DNA from: Aminobacter sp. J41
GTDB taxonomy: Bacteria > Pseudomonadota > Alphaproteobacteria > Rhizobiales > Rhizobiaceae
Length of the DNA stretch: 64,000 bases
Direction of reading: 5' to 3'
NCBI RefSeq assembly: GCF_000526635.1
Contig: NZ_JAGL01000005.1
Coordinates: 44,503-108,502 of the forward strand
Shown: piece by piece, positions 28,665-36,899 of the stretch
Layout of the letters: every line of letters starts with the position of its first letter
Position numbering within the stretch: position 1 is the stretch's first letter
Translations under genes and position numbers: made by a program
Notes under the pieces: model-generated
Databases searched by the model: none
What the model saw: only the letters and a program-made list of their open reading frames with translations
What the model was told of the DNA's origin: nothing

Positions 28665-28788
28665 GGGCGAGCACCGGACGAAGGGGAGTTGGTAGCGGCT
28701 GCCGCAGCGAGGGTTTTGGCTAAGATTGCAGAGGCCGCAACGGCAGGCGACTCGATCGGCTCCGGCGTGGCAACTGCGTAGGTGTTCC

Positions 28789-28923
28789 TACCCCCACCCC
28801 TTACCCCTCCCCACAAGGGGGAGGGGGATCTTGAGAGGCTTGGCGACAATGGGGAGGTTGCCGAAGAGCGCCCGTTTCCCAAATTCCCCTCCCCCTTGTG
28901 GGGAGGGGTAAGGGGTGGGGGTA
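28789..28923. repeat. Repeat family A, inverted pair 4
   Basis: A7 (28789-28830) and A8 (28884-28923) are inverted copies about 53 bases apart, the closest pair in the window. They lie in 28665-28992 between hyuA and hyuB, inside the presumed operon. The remaining bases contain no recognisable gene. The pair could form a stem of about 40 bp in the transcript. Confidence 0.88.
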
Positions 28924-28992
28924 CCATCGGTTCCCGTCCGCCAAGGCGACTATGTAGGCCGGGTGACGCCAAAGACGTGGGAGCCCGCCACC

Positions 28993-31062
28993 TCATCCCA
29001 TCACCTCGATGATGATGTTGCCGTCGCGGTCGGTGGTGGCGCGGGTGTGGGGTTCGATGACGGTGGTGGCATCGAACTGCTCAAGGATGGCGGGGCCGTC
29101 GAAGGCCGCATCAAGCGGCAGCTTTTCGCGTGCGTAGACCGGCGTGTCGATCCACTCGCCGTCGAACCAGACCGGTCGGCGTTGGATCAGGGCCGCGTCG
29201 AGCGTCTTCTCGCGCCCGGCGGGATCGATGAGCGTGGAAAGGTCGATGTCCGGCCGCTCGCCGATCACCGACGTGTTGAGGTTCACGAGGTTGGCGCGGA
29301 TTTCCGGCAACTCCACCCGGAAGCGGGCGAAATAGGCTTTTTCGAACAGCTCCTGCAGCTGCCCGCGAGTGATGTCGCGGCCTGGAAGCGGCACGTTGAT
29401 GAGGTGCGTCTGGCCGACGAACTGCATATCGGCGGAATGGATGAAGCGCTGCGCCTTCGGCCTGATCGCCTCCTTGGCGATCAGCTTTTCGCCCTCGGTG
29501 GCCTGTTCCGCGAGAATGTCTGAGAGAAGCTGCTCGTCGATCTCGCCAACCGGGCGGTTAACGGTGCGAACGAAGTCGTGGCGAAGGTCGGCGACGACGC
29601 AGCCGAGCGCGTTGGTAATGCCGGGTCGGGCAGGGATGATCACCTTGGGGATCGAGAGCTCGCGCGCGATGGCGCAGGCGTGCAGCGGCCCCGCGCCGCC
29701 AAAGGCAAACAGGGCAAAGTCACGCGGGTCGCGGCCCTTGGCAACCGAGACCATGCGCACGGCGCCCGCCATCTTCAGATTGCCGAGACGCAGCACGGCA
29801 CCCGCCGCCTCAACGCCATCGACGTCGATGCCCCGGCCGATCTTCTCCTCGAAGATCTGCTCGACCCTCTCGACGGGGACGGGATTATCGACTGCCAGTA
29901 GCTTCTTGCGGTTCAACCTTCCGAGAACGAGGTTGGCGTCGGACAGCGTCGGCTCGGTACCGCCGCGGCCGTAGCAGATCGGGCCGGGCGTTGCTCCTGC
30001 GCTTTCCGGGCCGACCTTGATGAGGCCACCCTCGTCCAGCCGCGCGATCGAACCGCCGCCGGCACCGACGGTGTGGACGTCCACCATCGGCACGTGGATC
30101 GGCATTGCGTACTCGATCTCGATCTCGTTGGAGACCGACGGCTGGCCGTCGCGAATGAGCGCAACGTCGGTCGACGTGCCGCCCATGTCGTAGGTGACGA
30201 TGTTGGCAAAGCCGGCGCGGCGCGCGGTGTAGGCCGCCGCCATGACGCCGGAGGCCGGCCCCGACATCACGGTCTTTGCCGCCTCGTTGGCGACAAAGCG
30301 GGCGGAGATCATGCCGCCATTGCCGTTCATCACCAGGAACTCGCGGGCGTAGCCGCGTGCCGAGAGCTCGTCTGCGAGGCGAGCGACATAGCGCTTGAGG
30401 ATCGGCTGGACCGAGGCGTTGACCGCAGCAGTGACGCCGCGCTCGAACTCGCGCGCTTCCGACAACAGCGAGTGGCCGGTGGTGACGTGCTCGTTCGGCC
30501 AGATTTCGCGGACGATCTCGGCCGCCCGCTTTTCGTGGGCCGGGTTGGCGTAGGCATGCAGGAAGTGGATAACGACCGACTCGCAGCCCTTGTCGAGCAG
30601 CTCCCGTGCCGCTGTGCGCACGGCATCTTCGTCGAGTGGCACGCGCACCCGGCCGCTTGCCTCCATGCGCTCCGGCACCTCGAGCCGCAAGTCGCGCGGG
30701 ATGACGGGAACAAAGATGCCGGTCATCCCGTAAGGCTGCGGGCGTGTACGCCGGCCAAGCTCGATGATGTCGCGGAAGCCCTGAGTGGTGATCATGCCCG
30801 TGCGGGCGAGCCTGCGCTCCAGCACCGCATTGGTCGTGGTTGTCGTCCCGTGTACGATGAGATCAATGCGATCGATCGGAACGCCCGTCGAATCCAGCGC
30901 GGCCATGACGCCGAACGCCTGATTCTCGACCGTTGTAGGGACTTTGGCGAGGCGAACCTGGCCGTTGCTGCTGCCGTCAATGAGGAGAAGATCAGTGAAT
31001 GTGCCACCCACGTCGATGCCGGCAACGATATCCCCGGACGACGGTGCGACATTCTCATTCAT
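28993..31062 (-). CDS. Hydantoinase A/oxoprolinase subunit
   Basis: The ATP-binding A subunit, 689 residues, partner of the HyuB-type protein. The N-terminal phosphate-binding motif GIDVGGTFTDLLL (residues 15-27), the HGTTTTTNAVLER segment, the second actin-like motif YDMGGTSTDVALI and the metal/ATP segment GAGGGSIARLDEGG are intact. The pair couples ATP hydrolysis to opening of a cyclic amide. It is divergent from the ferredoxin-NADP reductase gene; the shared 173-base region carries the candidate operator at 31145-31156, which argues for common control with the hydroxylase genes. Confidence 0.93.
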   Translation of the reverse strand: MNENVAPSSGDIVAGIDVGGTFTDLLLIDGSSNGQVRLAKVPTTVENQAFGVMAALDSTGVPIDRIDLIVHGTTTTTNAVLERRLARTGMITTQGFRDIIELGRRTRPQPYGMTGIFVPVIPRDLRLEVPERMEASGRVRVPLDEDAVRTAARELLDKGCESVVIHFLHAYANPAHEKRAAEIVREIWPNEHVTTGHSLLSEAREFERGVTAAVNASVQPILKRYVARLADELSARGYAREFLVMNGNGGMISARFVANEAAKTVMSGPASGVMAAAYTARRAGFANIVTYDMGGTSTDVALIRDGQPSVSNEIEIEYAMPIHVPMVDVHTVGAGGGSIARLDEGGLIKVGPESAGATPGPICYGRGGTEPTLSDANLVLGRLNRKKLLAVDNPVPVERVEQIFEEKIGRGIDVDGVEAAGAVLRLGNLKMAGAVRMVSVAKGRDPRDFALFAFGGAGPLHACAIARELSIPKVIIPARPGITNALGCVVADLRHDFVRTVNRPVGEIDEQLLSDILAEQATEGEKLIAKEAIRPKAQRFIHSADMQFVGQTHLINVPLPGRDITRGQLQELFEKAYFARFRVELPEIRANLVNLNTSVIGERPDIDLSTLIDPAGREKTLDAALIQRRPVWFDGEWIDTPVYAREKLPLDAAFDGPAILEQFDATTVIEPHTRATTDRDGNIIIEVMG

Positions 31063-31144
31063 GCCGGTCTCCCGGTACGCTGCATCTACCCTCGACGTCC
31101 AATTTGGAATGGCGGTTCAGGCGCTGATCTTGACGCAATAATCA

Positions 31145-31156
31145 TTTGTATACTAA
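31145..31156. promoter_or_regulatory. Candidate operator TTTGTATACTAA between hyuA and the ferredoxin reductase gene
   Basis: A nearly perfect palindrome around GTATAC, about 83 bases before the hyuA start and 80 before the reductase start. It matches the site at 19539-19550 at 10 of 12 positions. The surroundings are AT-rich (31136-31162) against the GC-rich background, as expected for a divergent promoter region. Confidence 0.45.
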
Positions 31157-31235
31157 TAATTTTGGCTGGCAAGCATCGAGCGAGCCGCGGCAAGTTCCCG
31201 CGCAGCCAGGCCAATCAGAAGACAGGACTAACGGA

Positions 31236-32063
31236 ATGAATACAGCTGCGCGCCAGGAAATCGGCAACGCACGTCCAGTGGAATTTCCGATTCCGGCGAA
31301 TGTGCATGCCGAAAAGGTCGTCTCTGTTCGTCACTATACCGACCGGTTGTTTTCCTTCCGGATCACGCGGCCGCAGACCTTCCGCTTCCGCTCGGGCGAA
31401 TTCGTGATGATCGGCCTGCCGAACGCCGAGAAGCCGGTGTTCCGCGCCTATTCGGTCGCAAGCCCCGCGTGGGACGAAGAGCTGGAATTCTATTCGATCA
31501 AGGTGCCGGACGGTCCGCTGACCCAGCACCTGCAGAAGATCCAGCCGGGCGACACAGTGCTCATGCGCCCCAAGCCAACCGGGACGCTGGTGCTCGATGC
31601 GCTCACCCCCGGAAAGCGCCTCTGGATGATCTCGACCGGCACGGGCATCGCCCCGTTCGCGAGCCTGATCCGTGACCCGGAAACCTACGAGAAGTTCGAG
31701 CAGGTCATTCTCACCCACACCTGCCGCGATGTCGGGGAGCTGACCTATGGCCAGGAGCTGGCCAAGGCGCTGGTTGAGGATCCGCTGATCGGCGAGCTGG
31801 TCGACGGCCGCTTTCATCACTACGCCACGACGACCCGCGAAGAGTCGCCGCGCATGGGCCGCATCACGACGCTGATCGAGAACGGCAAGCTGTTCGAGGA
31901 TCTCGGCGTTGCGCCTTTTGATCCGGCAACCGACCGCGTAATGATCTGCGGTTCGATGGACATGCTCCGCGACGTCAAGGCGCTGGTGGAAAAGTTCGGC
32001 CTCACCGAGGGCGCGAACAACAAGCCGGCCGAGTTCGTCGTCGAGCGCGCGTTCGTCGGCTGA
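31236..32063 (+). CDS. Ferredoxin-NADP reductase (bacterial FPR type)
   Basis: A 275-residue flavoprotein that exchanges electrons between NADPH and ferredoxin or flavodoxin. The FAD motif RAYSVASP (near residues 67-74) marks the bacterial FPR subclass. The NADP-binding segment STGTGIAPFASLIRDP and the CGSMDM motif near the C-terminus are present. I start at ATG 31236; the open frame upstream crosses the putative operator. Rhizobiales carry a housekeeping copy of this gene. Its place beside the candidate operator suggests it could also feed electrons to the ferredoxin-dependent 6-hydroxynicotinate reductase. Confidence 0.92.
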   Translation: MNTAARQEIGNARPVEFPIPANVHAEKVVSVRHYTDRLFSFRITRPQTFRFRSGEFVMIGLPNAEKPVFRAYSVASPAWDEELEFYSIKVPDGPLTQHLQKIQPGDTVLMRPKPTGTLVLDALTPGKRLWMISTGTGIAPFASLIRDPETYEKFEQVILTHTCRDVGELTYGQELAKALVEDPLIGELVDGRFHHYATTTREESPRMGRITTLIENGKLFEDLGVAPFDPATDRVMICGSMDMLRDVKALVEKFGLTEGANNKPAEFVVERAFVG

Positions 32064-32086
32064 TCAGCCTTCAATTTCGGCGATAG

Positions 32087-33244
32087 TTACGCGACCGCCT
32101 GGGTGCCGGTTTCTTGCGAGCTGGCTTCGGTCACCACGCGGTCGCGGCCATTGTCCTTGGCGCGGTAGAGCGACTCGTCTGCCCGCAGCAGCACGTTGTC
32201 GAAGCTCTCGTTTGCGCGGGTGGCGAAGGCGACGCCTGCGCTCGCGGTAGCCGAAATCTTGCCGGATGGCGTGAAGATCGGGTTGAGCGCAAACAGCGCG
32301 CGGATGCGGTCGGCGGTACCGGTGGCGAGCTGGCCGGCAGCATTGTGCAGGACGAGGACGAACTCCTCACCGCCGGTGCGGGCCGCGATGTCGCCCTCGC
32401 GCAGGTTGGACCGGACTACGGCGGAGAAGCTTCGGAGCACCTCGTCGCCGGCCGCGTGGCCGTAGCGGTCGTTAATCGCCTTGAAGCGATCGAGGTCGAA
32501 GATGATCACCGCGCTGCCGGGCTGCAGCGGCTGCTGCCCCATCATCGCAAACAGGGCGCGCCGGTTGAGAAGGCCGGTCAGGGGATCCGTGCGGGCTTCC
32601 TCGCGATGCCGGCGGGCGGCGCGCAGATTGTTGAGGCCAAGCGAAAGCGCGCCGATGCCGGTGATGCCGGCGATGCAGGCGATCGCGTTGATGTGCTCTG
32701 CCCAGTTTTCCGGCGGGGCATGCAGCACCCATTGTTCCTGCTGGAGCAATACTGCGCCGCAGAGCACGAACGAGAAGGCCGCGAACATGTAGATCGCCGT
32801 CATGGCCGCGATGGCCGACGGCGCCTCCGCGCGGGCGCGCCAGTAGTGAGCGCCGGTCGCCCCCAGCATTCCCGCAGCGATGAAGTTGTAGATGGCGATG
32901 CCGACACCGTCGTAGCCGGCAAGCACAGGCACGACGACCGGCAAACAAAGCGCCGACAGCCCGACGATCAGCCGCCGCGGCGTCTTGTGACCGGTAAAAT
33001 TGCGGCCGGCGACGTAGACGATCACGTAGCCGAAGACCTGAATGCCAAAGGCAAAGGCGACGACGGCCATGTTGTCGGGCGGCAGCAATTCATAGGTGAG
33101 GACACCGGTCGCCAGCATCAGCATGCCGGCGGTCCAGCCGACGAGGAAGACGTCGGAGCGGTTGGAGAACCAAGCACTCAGGATGGTCAGGGCCAGCGCC
33201 ACAGCACAGATTCCTGCGGCGATGAACAACGATGCCTGATCCAT
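32087..33244 (-). CDS. Membrane diguanylate cyclase (GGDEF domain)
   Basis: A 385-residue inner-membrane protein. Six or so hydrophobic helices fill the first 190 residues, then a GGDEF domain runs from about residue 215. Its active-site motif is GGEEF, a functional variant, within ARTGGEEFVLVLHN; DPLTGLLNRRAL and FDLDRFKAINDRYGHAAGD are canonical. It should make c-di-GMP from two GTP. No obvious RxxD inhibitory site is seen before GGEEF. ATG 33244 is preferred over a TTG 24 bases upstream. It is monocistronic and transcribed toward the ferredoxin reductase gene. Confidence 0.92.
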   Translation of the reverse strand: MDQASLFIAAGICAVALALTILSAWFSNRSDVFLVGWTAGMLMLATGVLTYELLPPDNMAVVAFAFGIQVFGYVIVYVAGRNFTGHKTPRRLIVGLSALCLPVVVPVLAGYDGVGIAIYNFIAAGMLGATGAHYWRARAEAPSAIAAMTAIYMFAAFSFVLCGAVLLQQEQWVLHAPPENWAEHINAIACIAGITGIGALSLGLNNLRAARRHREEARTDPLTGLLNRRALFAMMGQQPLQPGSAVIIFDLDRFKAINDRYGHAAGDEVLRSFSAVVRSNLREGDIAARTGGEEFVLVLHNAAGQLATGTADRIRALFALNPIFTPSGKISATASAGVAFATRANESFDNVLLRADESLYRAKDNGRDRVVTEASSQETGTQAVA

Positions 33245-33329
33245 GAATGGCGCGCTCCCCAGACGCAAGACGACGAGCGAAGCTAACGCCGGCGGCCTAA
33301 CGCAGCGTAAACTTCACCCGTCGCTCATG

Positions 33330-33776
33330 TTATTTGCGCTTGTTGGCGATGAGATCGAGCAGTGCCACGACGGCGCTACGATAGCCGTTGGGGCCGAGGC
33401 CGGCGATGACGGCGGTGGCGACCTTCGACACCAGCGAATTGTGATAGATGGCCTCGCGGCGATGGATGTTGGAGATGTGCAGCTCGATGATCGGGCCGCG
33501 GAACATCTTTAGCGCGTCCATGATCGGCACCGAGGTGAAGGTGAGGCCGGCCGGATTGATGATGATGCCTCCGGCCTCCGCGTCAATGGCCTCGTGGATC
33601 CAGTCGACCAGCTCGTACTCGCGATTGGACTGGTGGAAGACGACCGGCGTTTCGCCGGCTGCATCGCGGCACATGGCCTCCACTTCGGCAAGCGTGGTGT
33701 AGCCGTAGATCTCCGGCTCGCGCTTGCCAAGGCGGTTCAGGTTCGGTCCGTTGAGGACGTAGATGGGATTTGTCAT
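33330..33776 (-). CDS. aroQ: 3-dehydroquinate dehydratase type II
   Basis: A 148-residue type II dehydroquinase converting 3-dehydroquinate to 3-dehydroshikimate. The N-terminal [18 protein letters not shown] holds the essential Arg19 and Tyr24. [16 protein letters not shown] and [11 protein letters not shown] complete the site with the catalytic histidines. It is 15 bases downstream of the TRAP permease gene on the same strand, so it is probably co-transcribed with a transporter and not with biosynthetic aro genes. Because this reaction is shared by quinate/shikimate breakdown, context favours a catabolic job. Confidence 0.95.
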   Translation of the reverse strand: MTNPIYVLNGPNLNRLGKREPEIYGYTTLAEVEAMCRDAAGETPVVFHQSNREYELVDWIHEAIDAEAGGIIINPAGLTFTSVPIMDALKMFRGPIIELHISNIHRREAIYHNSLVSKVATAVIAGLGPNGYRSAVVALLDLIANKRK

Positions 33777-33791
33777 CGAAAGTCTCTGATT

Positions 33792-35093
33792 TTAGGCGCC
33801 GTAGCCGGCGAGGCGGGGCAACCACAGCACCACTTCCGGAACGAAGGTGATGAGCAGAAGGCAGACCACCATCCAGAACAGGAAGGGCATGCAGTCGCGG
33901 ATGATATCCTTGATGGGTGCGCCCGAGATGTTGGTCATGATGAACAACAGCAGCCCGTATGGCGGCGTTACCAGCCCCAGCATGATGTTGACCACCACGA
34001 CGACGCCGAAATGCACAAGATCGATGCCGAGCGCCTGCGCAGTCGGGATGAACACCGGCACGATGATCAGCAGGATTGCGGTGCCTTCCAGCACGCAGCC
34101 GAGCAGCAGCAGGATCACGTTGACCAGGATGAGGAACTGGACCGGGGTAAGCTCCCAGCCGGTCAGGAGTACGCGCAGCGTGTTCGGGATGTTCTCGATT
34201 GTCACCACGTAGTTGAACACGAGCGAACCAGCTATCAGCATGCCGATCGAGGCGCTGGTCTTGGTCGAGATCAGCAGCGCTTTGTAGGCCTCCTTCGCCG
34301 ATAGGCTACGGTAGAAAACGACTGAGATGACGAGTGCGTAGAAGGCGGCGAGCGCGGCGGCTTCGGTCGGCGTGGTGACACCTGTATAGATGCAGCCGAG
34401 CAGAATGACCGGCATCAGGATCACCGGGAAGGCGCGCCAGGTGATCATCGGGATCTCGCGCAGCGGCACCGCTTCCTCGACCGGGAAGTTGTTGCGCCGC
34501 CCGGTCCAAGCCACCTGCACCATCTGCATGACAGACATCAAGAGGCCTGGCACCAAACCGGCAAGGAAGAGATAGCCGATCGAAGCGTCGGAGACGAGCG
34601 CGTAGATCACCAGCGGGATCGACGGCGGGATGATCGGGCCGACGACCGAAGTGACTGCGGTGAGCGCAGCGGCATAGCTCGGCGTGTAGCGGCCATCGCG
34701 CGTCATCATGGCCTGCATCATGCGGCCACTACCTGCCGCATCCGCGATGGCCGAGCCGGACATGCCGGCAAAGATGATCGACTGGACGATGTTGACCTGC
34801 GCGAGGCCGCCGCGGAAGCGGCCGACGAGCACATTGCAGAAGCGCAGCAGGCGCTCGGTCATCGAGCCGCTGTTCATGACCTCCGCCGCGAGAATGAAGA
34901 GCGGCACGGCGAGGATCACGTAGTTTGAGTACATGCCGTTCAGGAACTGCTCGGCGACCGTGCCGAGGTCGAGGCCGGCCATGAACAGGTAGAGGATGGA
35001 ACCGCACATCATCGCCAGGCCGATCGGCAGGCCGAGGAACGCGAGGACGGTTATGACGACGAGCGAGATTGAGAAGGGACTAGCAAGGTTCAT
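33792..35093 (-). CDS. TRAP transporter large permease, DctM family
   Basis: The 12-helix transport subunit of a TRAP importer, 433 residues, the usual length. GSGRMMQAMMTRDGR is the typical DctM loop segment, with GPIIPPSIPLVIYA and PPYGLLLFIMTNISG in later helices. It couples solute entry to an ion gradient. It overlaps the DctQ gene by 4 bases and is followed by aroQ. The substrate is presumably an aromatic-precursor acid such as shikimate or quinate, judged from neighbours. Confidence 0.94.
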   Translation of the reverse strand: MNLASPFSISLVVITVLAFLGLPIGLAMMCGSILYLFMAGLDLGTVAEQFLNGMYSNYVILAVPLFILAAEVMNSGSMTERLLRFCNVLVGRFRGGLAQVNIVQSIIFAGMSGSAIADAAGSGRMMQAMMTRDGRYTPSYAAALTAVTSVVGPIIPPSIPLVIYALVSDASIGYLFLAGLVPGLLMSVMQMVQVAWTGRRNNFPVEEAVPLREIPMITWRAFPVILMPVILLGCIYTGVTTPTEAAALAAFYALVISVVFYRSLSAKEAYKALLISTKTSASIGMLIAGSLVFNYVVTIENIPNTLRVLLTGWELTPVQFLILVNVILLLLGCVLEGTAILLIIVPVFIPTAQALGIDLVHFGVVVVVNIMLGLVTPPYGLLLFIMTNISGAPIKDIIRDCMPFLFWMVVCLLLITFVPEVVLWLPRLAGYGA

Positions 35094-35611
35094 ACGCCGG
35101 AACTCGCCTTGGTCGGGTCGTATGCCTCGGGAGCCTGTCCGCGGACCGCAAGCCAGGCGATCCAGATGTAGCGGACAATCATCGCGACGGCGAAGACGAC
35201 ATAGATCGAATAGAGATAGTCGAAGCGGATCTTGAGGTAGGCGGACCGCTCGACCTTCATGAAGGTGACGTAGTCGATGACTGCCGGCAGCGAGATGCCG
35301 AACAGGACGATCAGCGCGATGGCGGTGATCAGGCCCATGATGCGTCGGGTACGGTCGGCGACAGCGCCGTAGACCAGATCGAAACGGATCTCTTCGCTCT
35401 CGCGCACCACGAAGGCGCTGCCGAACAGCACGAGCCAGATCCAGAGCACCACGCTCAACTCATGCGTCCAGCCGATTGGCAGGTTGAGCAGATAGCGGAA
35501 GATGATCTGGAGCATGAAGGCAACGAACATCGCTGCCAGCATGGCGCAGGCGATGTTTTCTGCGCGTGCGCGCAGCCATTCAAAAATGCGATGTGCAGGG
35601 GCACCACCCAT
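35090..35611 (-). CDS. TRAP transporter small permease, DctQ family
   Basis: A 173-residue membrane protein with four hydrophobic helices. It has the DctQ segments INLPIGWTHELSVVLWIWLVL-like (the hydrophilic turn before helix 2) and FVVRESEEIRFDLVY. It bridges the binding protein and the DctM subunit. Translationally coupled to DctM by a 4-base overlap; a strong hairpin separates it from the upstream binding-protein gene. Confidence 0.92.
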   Translation of the reverse strand: MGGAPAHRIFEWLRARAENIACAMLAAMFVAFMLQIIFRYLLNLPIGWTHELSVVLWIWLVLFGSAFVVRESEEIRFDLVYGAVADRTRRIMGLITAIALIVLFGISLPAVIDYVTFMKVERSAYLKIRFDYLYSIYVVFAVAMIVRYIWIAWLAVRGQAPEAYDPTKASSGV

Positions 35612-35631
35612 CCTTACCTCCTGTCAGAAAG

Positions 35632-35661
35632 GCCGTCGCCCCGGGGCCACGGGGCGACGGC
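35632..35661 (-). other. Perfect intercistronic hairpin between dctP and dctQ
   Basis: GCCGTCGCCCC (35632-35642) and GGGGCGACGGC (35651-35661) form a perfect 11-bp stem with an 8-base loop. In the minus-strand transcript it directly follows the binding-protein gene and precedes dctQ. Such hairpins commonly protect the upstream mRNA or partly terminate, giving an excess of binding protein over permease. Confidence 0.6.
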
Positions 35662-35690
35662 GAAATGCCGGTCGGATGCGGGAGTGCGCC

Positions 35691-36683
35691 TCAGAGCGCG
35701 TTGATCTTGTCGAGCAATCCTTCCGGCCAGCTCTTGGCAAGGTCGGACTCGAGGTACTTCTGCTGCGCGTAGGCGCGGAAGGCGTCGATGTCCGGCGTGT
35801 AGATCTCGAGCCCCTTCTCCTTGAAGGATGCGACGAGCTCTTCTTCCTGCTTGAGGTGCTGCTGGGTGCTCCAGGCGATGGCCTCGTCGGCCGCCTTCTG
35901 GACCTTCTGCTGCTGTTCCGGCGACAGCTTGTTCCAGGTGTCGGCGGAGATCGTCAGCAGGTCGAAGCCGACGAGGTGCGAGGTCAGGACGATCTGCGAC
36001 ATCACCTCGTAGAACTTCATGTTCTGGACGTTCGGCAGCGGGTTGTCCTGACCGTCGATCGCGCCGGTCTGCAGGCCGGTGTAGACTTCAGCATAAGCCA
36101 TCGGCGTCGGGTTCGCGCCGAGCGCCTGGCCCAGGAACTGCCACGCATCGCCGCCCGGCATGCGCAGCTTGATGCCGGCCATGTCTGCGGGCGTGTTGAT
36201 CTTCTTGTTCGGCTTGAGGCCAACCTGACGGGTGCCGAAGAAGGTCGGGCCAAGGACGCGGATGCCGAGCTTTTCCTCGGCCAGCTTCTTCATGTCTTCG
36301 CCCAGGTCGCTGCTGAAGAACTTCAGCAGGTGGTCGGCGTCACGGAACAGATAGGCCGAGGTCAGGATTGACCATTCCGGAACCTGGTTGGAGATGTCCT
36401 GCGGGGCGATGTTGCCCATCTCGAGGTTGCCGCGCTGAAGCGCGACCAGCTCGGTGCCCTGCTTGAACAGCATGCCACCGTAGAAGCCTTCGAATTCGAA
36501 CTCGTCGCCAATGCCATCGGCGAACTTCTTCATCATCTCGGCGCGGATGTCCTGCTCGGAGAACACTGCCGAGAAGCGCAGTTTGGTCTTGTCCTGAGCA
36601 AGTGCAGGGGTGAACGCCGTCGCAGCCAAAAGCATGGCGCCAGCGGCCGCGAGCGCGGTCCTTCGCGTGATCGAAGCAATCAT
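35691..36683 (-). CDS. TRAP transporter substrate-binding protein, DctP family
   Basis: A periplasmic binding protein of 330 residues with a signal peptide (about residues 1-30, ending in ALAQ). ATG 36683 is chosen because GGGAGG lies just before it and the signal peptide begins there; the open frame upstream adds 35 unlikely residues. The ligand-arginine region GIKLRMPGG and EVYTGLQTGAID are conserved. It is the first gene of the unit dctP-dctQ-dctM-aroQ. It is closely related to the orphan DctP at 7539-8513. The divergent GntR genes and a palindrome at 36821 suggest GntR control. Confidence 0.94.
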   Translation of the reverse strand: MIASITRRTALAAAGAMLLAATAFTPALAQDKTKLRFSAVFSEQDIRAEMMKKFADGIGDEFEFEGFYGGMLFKQGTELVALQRGNLEMGNIAPQDISNQVPEWSILTSAYLFRDADHLLKFFSSDLGEDMKKLAEEKLGIRVLGPTFFGTRQVGLKPNKKINTPADMAGIKLRMPGGDAWQFLGQALGANPTPMAYAEVYTGLQTGAIDGQDNPLPNVQNMKFYEVMSQIVLTSHLVGFDLLTISADTWNKLSPEQQQKVQKAADEAIAWSTQQHLKQEEELVASFKEKGLEIYTPDIDAFRAYAQQKYLESDLAKSWPEGLLDKINAL

Positions 36684-36820
36684 GGGTATCCCTCCCGTTA
36701 GTCTTCCCCGCCCAAGGCCTCCACCCCGGCGGTTGCCGTATTCATGACACTCGACAAAATCAAATTCAATAGGCGACGGAAAGTTCATATGAGATTTGTC
36801 GTTTTATCATTTTGTGGGAG

Positions 36821-36839
36821 ATGCTTATGATATAAGCAT
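36821..36839. promoter_or_regulatory. Candidate GntR operator ATGCTTAT-GAT-ATAAGCAT
   Basis: A perfect 8-bp inverted repeat with a 3-base spacer in the 216-base region between the divergent dctP and GntR genes. It lies 138 bases before the dctP start and 60 before the GntR start. The site stands out as AT-rich. FCD-type GntR dimers usually bind such short palindromes and release DNA on binding the substrate, so autoregulation plus control of the TRAP unit is likely. Confidence 0.5.
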
Positions 36840-36899
36840 GTCGCCTTGCGGAGTGCGCGGACGCGTGCAAACCTTCGCGTACCACTCGGGAGGAAAATC

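Noticed and set aside
27153-28781. A 542-codon plus-strand open frame opposite hyuB
   Set aside because: HyuB has clear family motifs on the other strand; this frame is arginine/glycine-rich, has no motif and runs into a repeat.
13191-28923. CRISPR array
   Set aside because: The repeats occur as inverted pairs with long, uneven gaps and no cas genes, not as regular direct repeats.
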